A stretch of DNA of 64,000 nt from Macrotis lagotis (taxonomy: Eukaryota; Chordata; Mammalia; Peramelemorphia; Peramelidae), in the NCBI RefSeq assembly GCF_037893015.1, contig NC_133659.1, positions 13,173,158-13,237,157 of the forward strand, in the 5' to 3' direction. Of this stretch, positions 22,351 to 33,500 are shown piece by piece (position 1 is the stretch's first letter; each line of letters begins with the position of its first letter). Both the position numbers and the translations under genes were made by a program. The notes beneath the pieces are model-generated. The model saw only the letters and a list, made by a program, of their open reading frames with translations. It was not told where the DNA came from and did no database searches.

Positions 22351-22924
22351 GGGCCTACTAGATTCAGAACCTTACCTTATCTCATTTGATCTTCACAACA
22401 ACCTTGGGAGGTAAGTATTCATTAGTCTCCATTATACAGTGGGGGAAATGGAGGTAAGGTGACCTGCCCAGAGTCACACAGTGTTTGAGGCCACATTGGA
22501 ACTTTCTGATTCACAGATCTATCCATTATGGTGCCCCCTCACTGCCTCTGGGCAGCTCATGTTATCCCCCATATTTGAAATATGCTTTCCTATTCCATAT
22601 TCGAATCTTGATTCCGATGGCACATTTTTTCATGAAATAGTCTTGATTCTACTTTCTCTCTCTCCTGCCAACTGGGCCTACTAGATTCAGAACCTTACCT
22701 TATCTCATTTGATCTTCACAACAACCTTGGGAGGTAAGTATTCATTAGTCTCCATTATACAGTACAGATCTATCCATTATGGTGCCCCCTCACTGCCTCT
22801 GGGCAGCTCATGTTATCCCCCATATTTGAAATATGCTTTCCTATTCCATATTCGAATCTTGATTCCGATGGCACATTTTTTCATGAAATAGTCTTGATTC
22901 TACTTTCTCTCTCTCCTGCCAACT
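22351..22924. repeat. tandem duplication, 323-bp and 251-bp copies
   Basis: Copy 1 is 22351-22673 and copy 2 is 22674-22924. Copy 2 lacks the 72 bp that correspond to 22441-22512; the rest looks identical by eye. The unit includes an antisense MIR core and L2-like sequence. Confidence 0.95.
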
Positions 22925-23178
22925 GAAGGGGCTTTTTTCACCTTTCCAAAACTGCTCATGACAAGTTGCTCTTGGGTCTGTCAACATCTTATATGTCCCT
23001 GTTTATGTCTTCAGTCTCATTGATTAAGTGACATGATGGGAGGTGATTATTACTAGGAAAAGCTGACTTGCAGTTCCCTTAAAGGATACTACTAAGTCTC
23101 ACCTCCTTGCCTTTCCCAAGGCGGTTCCCTCTGCCTGGAATGCCTTCTTACCTCTGTCCCCTAGGATTCTATCTTCAT

Positions 23179-23327
23179 TTTTAAAAAAAAAAAAAAGTTA
23201 TTTAATTAAGACAATGGGGTTAAGGTCCCACAGCTAGGTAATTATTAAGTATGTGAGGTCAAATATGAACTCAGGTCCTCTAGGCTCCAGGGCCAGGACT
23301 CTATCCACTGTGCCATTTAGCTGCCTC
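23179..23327 (-). mobile_element. marsupial tRNA-headed SINE
   Basis: A/T-rich end, acaatggggttaaggtccca, cagctaggtaattattaagt, ctatccactgtgccatttag. Flanked by direct repeats atcttcattttt / atcttccttttt. Confidence 0.85.
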
Positions 23328-24559
23328 CAATCTTCCTTTTTGAATGTGGTCAATGTTGGAGTTTGTTTAGCTTAACTTTCTTCTTCTGGAGAGTGGGGGG
23401 CAGGGTGTTGCAGAGGTGAAAGAGTAATAAAATAAATAAAGAGAGTAATAAAATAAATAAATAATATAATAATAAAATAAACACAAATAAAATAAAAAAC
23501 AATTATTAATTGAAAACAATTTCTTTTAAAAAAGCTCAAGTGCCACCTTCTAGACAAGGACTGTCCTGAGTCAGTCCTGGTACCTAGTGTCCTTTCTCCC
23601 CTTCCAAAAAGAACTTCACATTTACTTATATGCTCATAGAGCTACAGCTAGCATGGAATTTACAAATGAGGAAACCGAGGCTTATGGTGCACATGATGTT
23701 CTACCCAGCAAGTTAAGCAATGACAGGGCATCAGTATTGAGTCCAGGATCTGTCACATACACATAGAGAAGTTTAATAAAGGATTGTTGCATGAATAATT
23801 GAAGGAGACAGCCTTGGAGTTGGCAAGTGAGCCCCCCACATTTGATTGGGTCAACAATAGAGTATTTACAAGAAATGAGGCTAAAAATGTCTGCCTTCAA
23901 GGTCAGGAATCTCTATCCTGCATGGCACACCATAAGAGCTTATTTGGAGACATGCTAAGTCATGGGTTCATAGGATTTAGAACCCCAGAAGATTCTAGAA
24001 ATCATCAAAGTATAATCTCTGGCATTTCACAGGGGAATAAAGTGAGGTCCAAAGAGGAAAAATGCCCTAATTAAAACTGCCCAGCATTACTTCAAAGGCA
24101 CCCTACCTGTGTGATCCATCACAAGTTGCTAACCCTTCAGACTCTAAATTTCCTACTTCTAAAATGAAGAGGTTACAATTTCACAGTTTGCCCAGTCCTT
24201 GCCTATGACCCTAAGATCCAGAGGTTCTGGTGAACAGTCACCCTTTTCCAATGTAGGGAATGTCATTTTGAGATGTCTGCAGCAAGGGTTTTTCACCTCT
24301 TCCTGATCTAGACTTCTTCAGCTCATATTTTTAAGTGTATAAAATAAAATGCATAGTATAACCATTTAAACTAATTAAACTACATTTTTTCTCATCCAAA
24401 TTCATGGGGTCCCTGAAATCCATTCAAGTTAGACCCATGGGGGGTCTGAAGACTCCCTTCCTTGATACTACCTGCTATCTACTCTGTATGTGTAGTTATC
24501 TCTTCCTGAGGGCATTGACTTTGCCTTTTCTTTGTGCATCCCACATTTAGCAGAATGCC

Positions 24560-24800
24560 TGATATGTTGTTGAGTCGTTTTTTTAGTCATTTCTCACTCT
24601 TTGTGATCTCATTTGGTATTGTCTCAACACGCCTACTGGAGTATTTTGCCACTCTCTTCCCTAGTTCATTTTACAGATGAGGAAACTGAGGCAAACAGGG
24701 TTAAAGATAACATAGCAAGTATTTCATGCTGCATTTAAACTCAGGTCTTCCTGACCCCAGGCCTGGTTTTCTCCTCCTTTGCCACCTGGCTGCCCCTGGC
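24560..24800 (-). mobile_element. SINE with BovB/RTE-like tail, antisense, near full length
   Basis: gttgagtcgtttttttagtc, tactggagtattttgccact, cattttacagatgaggaaac, caggtcttcctgaccccagg, gccacctggctgcccctgg. It runs from tail to head. Confidence 0.7.
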
Positions 24801-25039
24801 TGATATAGAGATAGCATTTAATAAATCCTTAAGTGACTGGCTATTTGAAAATTTACCTAGAGTCTATGTTCCTGGCTTGACAGGCAGGTGAAGACTTGAC
24901 CATCCAAACTCAAGGATCCCGTGCCCCCTCTCTGTAGAAGCAAGACTTCCCCCAGTTCCTTCCAATGAGAGCTCCAGTCAGTTCTAATTAATGTTGATCC
25001 CTTCACCTCCACAAGCACAAAACATACCTTAAGTTTATA

Positions 25040-27411
25040 ACAAATACTGTTTGAGCTTTTTAATATATATATTTATATATATTACAAACGTCTGAGACCA
25101 GTCACACATTTCATTGTGTAGAGTATATTTACAAAAAATATATATTACAATATTTTTTTCCTTAGTGAACAGTTGACCTGAACATCAGCAAGCTGTTGCT
25201 ACCAAATGTTGAAAAGGAATGCAAAAACCTCTTGTTCCATATTAGTTAAGAGTTTCGAGATCAGCCGGGGGTCCAGAATCTTAATGCATCCAGAAAGCAA
25301 ACATGGCAGCCGGGAACCCAAACGTTTCAGGTCAGGAAAGAGCCTCTCTCTCTCTCTCTTTGCTGAGTACATAAAGGTAATGGTGTTGGGAGCTATGGAC
25401 ACAGATAGGTTATCCCATACATCATACAAAGCTAATAGACTTCTATCATTCAAAATGTACATTACATCCACAGGAGATCCTTTTTCTTTTATTAGTAGTA
25501 GTATTATATAGGCGTCGATCACACAATATCTACAAGATGAGGATGAGAACAAAACAAGTCACAGGACCATGGCTCACATTCCAGTTTCAAAGAGGACAAG
25601 CACAGACTTGGACCAAAACATTATTTCTGAATGGGTTAATAAATAACATCCAGTTGGTTATGGTTACCCTGAATGCTTCATGTTTGTATAGAAGGGAAGG
25701 TGGGAATAACATCATGTGCAGGTTTCACATCATCAGTCAATGGCAGTAAATAAATATGGACCCTATATACCAGAAAGGGGAGGGGGGGAAGATGATGAAG
25801 AAAAAGAGAAGTGTCCTACCAAATGGAAGGTTTTCTGACATGCAGTTTTTCCCAGTATTTTTAGTACTGTAAGGAAATTAAAATGGGCAAAGAAATGATT
25901 GTCTTTTAAAAACACCAACTTGAGAAATATTTCCATGATATTTGAGATGGAAGTTTCCCCTAAAAAAGGAGCCCAGAAATTTTCTTGTCTCTCTCTCTGT
26001 TGGACCACGTTATCAATCAATGAAGCAAAGAAAGAGAAGATAATCAGATTGGGATGACCCAAGACAATTTTGAGGAAGTCAACTGTTTCTAATGCTGTGT
26101 TGAACTCCAGCTTGGAGGAAGGGGAGACAGCTTCCATTTATTGCTTTCATATGTATAAGCAGGTGAATATTCCCTTTTGGGGTCTCCTACTCCTTTTATA
26201 CAACTAACCCTCTGTAAGGAGGAATGGAGGAAGAAGGGTATAGACTTTCCCCTCATGAATAATAAGCAAGGAAGCATGGATAAATCATTTGACCTGGTCT
26301 GGTAGTAAACTTGAAGTTTTCTAAGTGCTAATTGTGAAGTACTGACCCTTTCCCTTCTTTATTTCCCAGATCCTCAGGAATTTCTAGAAGGCAGAGTTTC
26401 TTCTGAATGCAAATTCTGATAAATGTGTTACATCTGACTACCCTCTCCCAAGATCTTCCCTCCTTTAAATTCTGATACATGGGAGACAAGGCCAACTCTT
26501 TCAGAACCTACTTCTAGTCAAGGATAATGTTGGTGACCAGGAAAAGATTAGAATAAACATCCTGGGACAATATACCCTCCCCCCTCTTTAAAAACATTTT
26601 TCTCCATCTGGCATAAAATTCATCAGTGGTTGGTTTTTCAAAAGATTATTAACCATAGCTTGAAGAAAAGAAATGGTGCTGTAGACTAACCCACTTTGTA
26701 GGGCAGGGACCTTTGAGATGCTCTATTTACCTTAATTTACCCAACCAAATGAAGTGATAATCAGTGGCTATGGTAATGAAGCTAAGTCTCTTCCCAAGTT
26801 TCACATTAACTTTCAAGTAGGCCACAAAAGGCCTCTGGGCCAATATAACTATACAGAATGATGTTCCAGGGTTAGGCCAAAGTAGATATCCAAGCTGTTT
26901 GGTTCTGTTTAAATTTGTCTGACCCCATGACATGGAAGACATCTTTTTGAGACAATCTACAAATCAACCTTAAAAAATATCCCAGTCTTCCAGATCTGAG
27001 GGAATTCCTTACCCAAATTTTGCTCCTTTTTCCCTAAAGTGTAAAAATTCTATCCCTTCTTGGGCAAGGAGATGAAGTCACATATGGGCCAGCGTGCTTC
27101 ATCTCCCCCCCACACATTAAACTCTCTGTTCAGCATATACCACCTGAGTTTCCATAGGGCTATATGGCGTGTGTTCATTGAATCATCAATGTCATTCATA
27201 GGCTTATAACTTTCTGGAAGGTTTAAAGTGATACCATCTGGAATCCTAGTCTCCCATTTCATTATTTATCAGGGAAGGGAGGGGCAGAGAATTTAACTAT
27301 TTGCTGCTGGGGGATGTCTCATTTGGGTTCATCTGTGAAAATTTCCACTGGGACAAGAGAAAAAAAAAAGCATTAGCCTACGTCTGTAGCAGAGACAGAG
27401 GAAAGACATGG
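25040..27411 (-). other. DNAJC6: probable DNAJC6 3' UTR
   Basis: No recognisable SINE or LINE insertions are seen from about 24.85 to 27.41 kb, in contrast to the flanks where repeats occur every few hundred bases. That fits a 3' UTR of about 2.4 kb, the long type known for mammalian DNAJC6. Candidate poly(A) signals on the minus strand are AATAAA near 26356, 26135 and 25494, and ATTAAA near 25062. Which one is used cannot be decided. The far end is a guess from repeat density. Confidence 0.45.
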
Positions 27412-27513
27412 TTAATACAAGGGCTTTTGGCCTTGATTTTCAAATTCTGACCAGGCATCATTCAGCTCCATGAAGATCATCTTGGCGTATTGTTCATACG
27501 GCTCCCCAGTAGC
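27412..27513 (-). CDS. DNAJC6: DNAJC6 terminal coding exon: end of J domain
   Basis: The acceptor TTCCAG precedes 27513. The exon reads [20 protein letters not shown] then [13 protein letters not shown] and TAA at 27414-27412. This is the invariant auxilin C-terminus: the last J-domain helix. The reading continues in phase 0 from the HPD exon. Confidence 0.98.
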   Translation of the reverse strand, partial: ATGEPYEQYAKMIFMELNDAWSEFENQGQKPLY

Positions 27514-30500
27514 CTGGAAGGAAACAAGAAAAGCAGACAATGAGGAAGCTTTTAATGAAGGAAAGCTGTCAGATTTCCTCTCCACACTTTTGCTTTTGGG
27601 GAAGTCATCTAGGTAGCTTAGTGGAAACAGTGTAGAGTTAGAAGTCACAAAGATATGGATTAAAATCCTTCTTCATAGAGGGACTATGTGATACCAATAA
27701 AATTATATCACCTCTCCTAGCTTCAGTTTCCTCATTTATAAAATGGATAATAAAAGGATGTCTCGGAGTTGTGAGAATCAGATGGAATGCTCTGTAAACA
27801 ACCTTAAGTGAAAAAAATAAATTTATATAACATTATTAAAAGAATAACAACTTTATAAAATAGATTTGCAGTTTCATGTGCAATCATCTTCTCCCCTTTT
27901 ACTATGTTATGGAATATGCTTGTTTTATTCCAAAAATTTAAAGAAACTTTAAAAGACATAATAATTATTAGCATTATTGTTAAAGTAATTTTTTTTGCAA
28001 GGCAAATGGGGTTAAGTGGCTTGCCCAAGGCCACACAGCTAGGTAATTATTAAGTGTCTGAGCCTGGATTTGAACCCAGGTACTCCTGACTCCAGGGCTG
28101 GTGTTTTATCTACTGCACCACCTAGCTGCCACTAAAGTAATTGTTAATAATGATGTTATAATGAATTTCTAACTTGAAATTTACATTCCCTCAGAAGAAT
28201 TCCAAACTCTAGATTATAATCAAAAGACCAATGAAAAGTTTAGACCTGCCAATAGCAATCTTCATACTTGGGGCAATTCAATTCAAATCAAATATTTATT
28301 AACCACTTAAGAGTGCTAGAAACATTCTTCTTGAGAGGGTACAAGTAACTTGAAAAATGACCTTCGGTTCACTGGGGGAGAAGGGGAGAGGAAAACGGTA
28401 TCCTCAGGATATCATAAGGGTGTTCTGTAGAAGTTGTGAAAAAAAAAAAGGTGGGAAGCAGGGCCATGGGGGAGGCAAAACATCCAAGGTAGAGGAAGAT
28501 ATCACTTGGTACTTTCTCTTTTTTTAAAAAATGTATTGTGATTTCATCACTATAAGGATCTCAGGATCTCCCAATGAGGAAATGCCCTTAATCAAGGCAG
28601 ACTTCAAGTTGCCTAGAACACAGAGAGATGGAGTGATTGGCCCAGGACTACAAGGATAAGAAATGTCAGAGGCAGAACTTAGCACCAAGTTGTCCTGACT
28701 CCAAGACTCTTCATCTACCTTGTTATACTGCTTCAATAGTATCTTATTATAACTGAATTATCCTTACTAGCTAGGTGACACAAGTAGTGGCTAGTAGTCA
28801 GACTTCTAGCCTGACCATTCTCGTATGTAGATGAGGCAGTGGATAGATAGCACACTGGACTTGGATGAGTTCAAATCCTATTTCAGAACAATTGTGTGAC
28901 CTTGAGCAAATCCCTTGCCTCTTCCAGACTCAGGGTACCTTATCTGAAAAATAAGAGTACCTTTCTCACGGACAGCTGTGGGAACCAAATGGAATACCAA
29001 GTGGAAAGTGTTTGTAAGAATGCTAGTTCCTGTTGCTATCGATGTTGTTATTAATACTTTTTCATCTATTTGAGTTCATTAAATGAAGATGCTTCTTGTG
29101 AGTTCATCTGCTGGAACCAGTTCCTTGACGAGGCACAATGGGATGAAACTTCAGTAGATGCTTTATAAGGCCTGCTCCTTGGGTCTTACCTACTGCCATC
29201 CTATTCAAACCGGATGGTTCTTAGGTCAGTAATGTGGTCAGTCTGTTATTCGTGCTGCAATCAAGTGCTTTGTAATGTTTCCTCTTCTTCTCTTTCTGAA
29301 TAGAGGCAGTACCTGTCCTGTTTGTGCAGCCCTGGACATTTCATTCCACCTCTTACTGATTTAGGCAATTCTGAGACTGGAGGATGCAGACCGCCATTTC
29401 CAAACTGCTTTCTTATCCAAAAATTCTGAATCAATCCCTATTCCTATACCTGAATGATGCAGATGTTAGCATCTGCCCGTGGATAAATCAATGAGAAGCT
29501 GACATTTATAAGCCCCTGGAAAGCAAGGGCTATTTTGTTTTAACTTTGGTTTCCAGCACCCAATACAGTAAATAAACATTTGTGGGTTGAATGAAAATTA
29601 TTTTGAAAGTTTTGAATTCAACCCCATTGATTCACTGCAGTTTGGGGAAGTCAATCAATTAGTTAACAAACATTGATTAAACAGACACCATAAGTCTGAT
29701 GTTATACTAGAGACTGGGGGGTATAATGACATAATGATATAGGCACAGTCCTCAAGAGACTACATTCTACTGGAATAGACAACATATGTATAAAGAAATA
29801 CATACAATTTTTTTTAGGTTTTTGCAAGGCAAATGGGGTCATGTGGCTTGCCCAAGGCCACACAGCTAGGTAATTATTAAGCATCTGAGACTGGATTTGA
29901 ATCCAGGTACTCCTGACTCCAGGGCCAGTGCTTTATCCACTATGCCACCTAGCTACCCCAATACATACAAAATTTATACAAGGTTTTGGGTTCAAGGTTC
30001 AAGGTGCTGGCTGAAGAGAGGAAGGAGGGAACATTATCCATTAGTGCTGTGTGATAGGTACTGTGCTAAGCGCCTCTTAGAGATCACATGATGGAAGATC
30101 TAACTCTTTCAGCTCTAGAGGTCTTTCCCTGTGCTACCTCTACTGATGAGTTGTAAACCCTTAGATTTCAGTTGACCCACTCCCCAATATTGGTGTCTCA
30201 TCTTTCGAATGTATTTTGCTCTCCAGGGTTTAGCACATATTAAGTTCTCAATGGTTTTTTGATTTCTTTACTTAAACACTTTCTTATTCATTCATTCATT
30301 TTTTCATTCATTCATCAAAATTTGCAAGGAGTGGTGTCAGATACTTGGGATCCAAAGATAACGAGAAAATCAAAAGTGGGCACATTCCCAGGAGAATGTA
30401 TCCCTACTTCCTCCAACTCTACTCACTTTGTCTGGATGTACCACGAGCACGGCCCGCCTGTAGACCTTCTTCACCTGCTCAGGAGTGACCAGGTCGGCCA

Positions 30501-33500
30501 TGCCCACGGGCTTCCATTTGGTCTCACCCGCCCACAACACCGTGTGCATGGTCGACAGCAGTGCCCGGATGTTTCTCTCCTTTCCTTCAATCCATTCCAG
30601 GATCTGTGAAGGAAGAAACAGAAATCAGCATCCATCCTTTGCACAATGAGAATCTTCTACTACATGGAAAGAAGCTAAATTCAGGAGCATTATTTGTTGT
30701 GGTGAAGCATCAAGGCACTTCCATAGGACAATGTAACTCGGTAACCTGGGAATGAGTGAAAGCAGAGAGGGGAAGACAATACTGGACTCGATATCAGAAA
30801 AATACTATCACTTATGGTGGGCAAGTTACGCAACCACTTGTACCCTCTTTTCCTATCTTTAAAAATCATATGACCTAAACAAGAATTACCCAGAATAGAC
30901 AAACTTGGCTGCGTTGCAATCTGTACCACTGGAAGGAGCTTCCTAAATGTATCAAGGATCTGAGTACTGAGAGCTTATTTCAGAAGTCTCTGAGGTCCAA
31001 ATGAAAAAATATGATGATGAGTTAGTATCATACAGTGAGAAACATTTTACCATATTTTCTGAACCTTGCAGAGATAGAAGAAAAGACCTGAAGTCTGGAA
31101 AAACTTAATTCAAATCCCACCTTGGACATCTACTTAGGTATGTGAACCAAGAAAAGTCATTGTCTGTTGAAGCCTCAGTTTCCTCTACTGGGTTTTTTTT
31201 TGGCAAGGTGATGGGGTTAAAGTGACCAAGGTCACACAGCTAGGTCATTATTAAGTGTCTGAGGCCTTATTTGAACTCAGGTCCCTCTGACTTAAGGGCT
31301 GGTGCTCTATTCACTGCACCACCTAGCTGCCCCTCCTTTCCATTTAATGAGGGGACTAGACTCAAAGGCCTCACAAGGACTTTTGCATATCAGCTTCTTG
31401 GAATGTAAATCTCTGACCACAGGTTCCTATTAACAACCCTATAAAATGAAATGAGATTGGAAATAGAGGTAAGAAACAGATTGATATACCTGCCTATCAA
31501 GTTTATATTTCATTCCAGAAGTAATAAGGACATAAAAATAAAAAAAAATCAAGAAAATTCCAGCCCCTAAGCAACTTATAATCTAATGGAAGAAATAGCA
31601 CATATAAGGGAAATGGGTTGAATTACTACAACTATGGAGTAGGAATCAATATTCCTATTTTCCAGATAGGACTTCAATGACTTGTCTAGTGTTGATTCTA
31701 TACTTAGCAAGGAAAGGATCAGGACTCATATCCAGAGCTTCTATTGTTCACACATCCAGATGCTACATCAAGCTGTTGTCCTATGTATGCAAATCAATCT
31801 ATAAACATTGAAAGTAGTCTATTAATATAGTCCATTGTCGGTGATTACAAGCATCTGCTCTCAACATGTGGATCCTATATGAAATATAGATATTTATATA
31901 TTATATATTTATTATATTATATATTAGTTATATTTATATTTATTATGGATATTATATATATATATATATATATATATCTCCAAGGTCATAAAGATACAAA
32001 GTGTCAGAGGTGAACTTAAACCCAGGTATTTTGATTCCAGAATTAATATACTACTCTTTCCATTATGACATCATGCTACTACGATCAGTAAAAGTCTCAG
32101 GATCTCAAACCAAGAAGACCTTCAATCAACACCCCACTCCAATTTCTGACAGGTGGCCACCCAGCCTTTCCTTGAAGATTTCAAGGTTGGGGGAAGGGGG
32201 GAGAAACACATTAAATCAACCATTACCTGGTAACAATGACCCACCTTCTTAATACTGATCCTCTCCCAATGTTTCTGTATTACTCTGAGTCAGGGAGCTC
32301 AACAGTCTCCAAAAAATCATGAATTGCATGAATGGAGAAGTTTGTGGAAGGTATGAGCTGACTACAATGTCCTACAAATAAGGAACCATGAGGAACTGTA
32401 ATAAGGGATGAAAAGAAATGGATACCGGAAAAAAAAGCTGGTCAGATAGTGAGTGTGAGGATGTAATAGACTGGAAGCTTGAATAACCTCCTCACAAGGA
32501 CTAGAATGGTAGGTCCCTAGAACTTTGGATGGACTTTCCACTGAAGGACTTCTGGGGAAAATGGCTGAGAATTCCACTGGATGCACAGTAAGCTTAATCC
32601 TTGAGGAGAATTCCCCAAGACATCTATTCAAGGATCTGGGTTCTCTCTCAGAAGATGCCAGTTCTCACCTCTGTATCCCAGTCACCAAGATGAAATTTCC
32701 CATGAATGATAAGACACCTGAGCTTGCAAGGGTGAAATTTCTTAGTGAGATAGAAGTGGCTATTTGTCTTCTTATAATGGCTATTTGCATGATAACAAAA
32801 TCATTTTCTTAAGCCTACTTTGCAATTTATTTTTCTTATATGACCTGGAGGTATAGGTGTTTGTCACTCATTCAGTCTCCCTTGCAAATCATTTAATTTT
32901 CTAAGGCCTTCAATTTCTCCCTCAATTAGGAGAAGATTAGACTCTGTATGTTGATAACTAATCTAAGAGTCTATAATCAAAGGGTAATGTTCCCAGGGCA
33001 GAATTAGTCTTTTCCAGAGCAATTTTCCTCTCTGAAACTCAAAATTGAGCTATTACTTCTTACCATGCCCTAAGCAGAAGAAAAACAAAACTGAGAATCT
33101 GAGGTTTATAGACAAATAATATTGGAATCTGGACATAGGTAAATCTGTGGAATGTTTGATTAAAATCATGAACCAGATGGAGAGTGAGAGATAGTCACCT
33201 AGCTGAACTCTCTCAACATTCCTCTCCAAACAACTTTAAAATAACACCTCAAATAGAATTTTGTATGATAGAGCCAACAAAAGAATGAACACCTCAAATA
33301 GAATTTGGTATGATAGAGCCAACAAAAGAATGAACACCTCAAATAGAATTTGGTATGATAGAGCCAACAAAAGAATGGAGTGATAACTTTCCAACATAAG
33401 ACAAGTTAGGAGATCAGCAGGAAAGGCATGTGGCACTAGAGTGGGGGCTGTCTCAGAGCACACACAGATCTGGCACCAATAGGGGTCCTTGGTAATGGTC

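Larger units (their letters stand above)
20850..25040. other. LEPROT-DNAJC6 intergenic region
   Basis: Between the CpG island and the probable DNAJC6 3' UTR. Contents: MIR core fragment (20912), antisense MIR (21650-21780), a pyrimidine-rich old LINE-like tract (21.8-22.1 kb), a fresh tandem duplication (22351-22924), SINE (23179-23327), MIR pieces (23.65-24.1 kb), L2 end (about 24470-24560) and an antisense SINE with RTE-like tail (24560-24800). No gene seen. Confidence 0.8.
27514..30426 (-). other. DNAJC6: DNAJC6 last intron
   Basis: GT-AG intron before the terminal exon. Contents: MIR-type pieces (27.6-27.8 kb), SINE (27991-28132), sense MIR (28820-29060), old LINE-like tract (29.1-29.6 kb), SINE (29811-29959) and an ATTC tract (30281-30316). 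Confidence 0.9.

Noticed and set aside
30258-30609. 116-codon plus-strand open frame over the J-domain exon
   Set aside because: Antisense shadow of the DNAJC6 HPD exon.
33243-33377. Direct repeats considered as a CRISPR array
   Set aside because: Units are contiguous without unique spacers, and the DNA is vertebrate.
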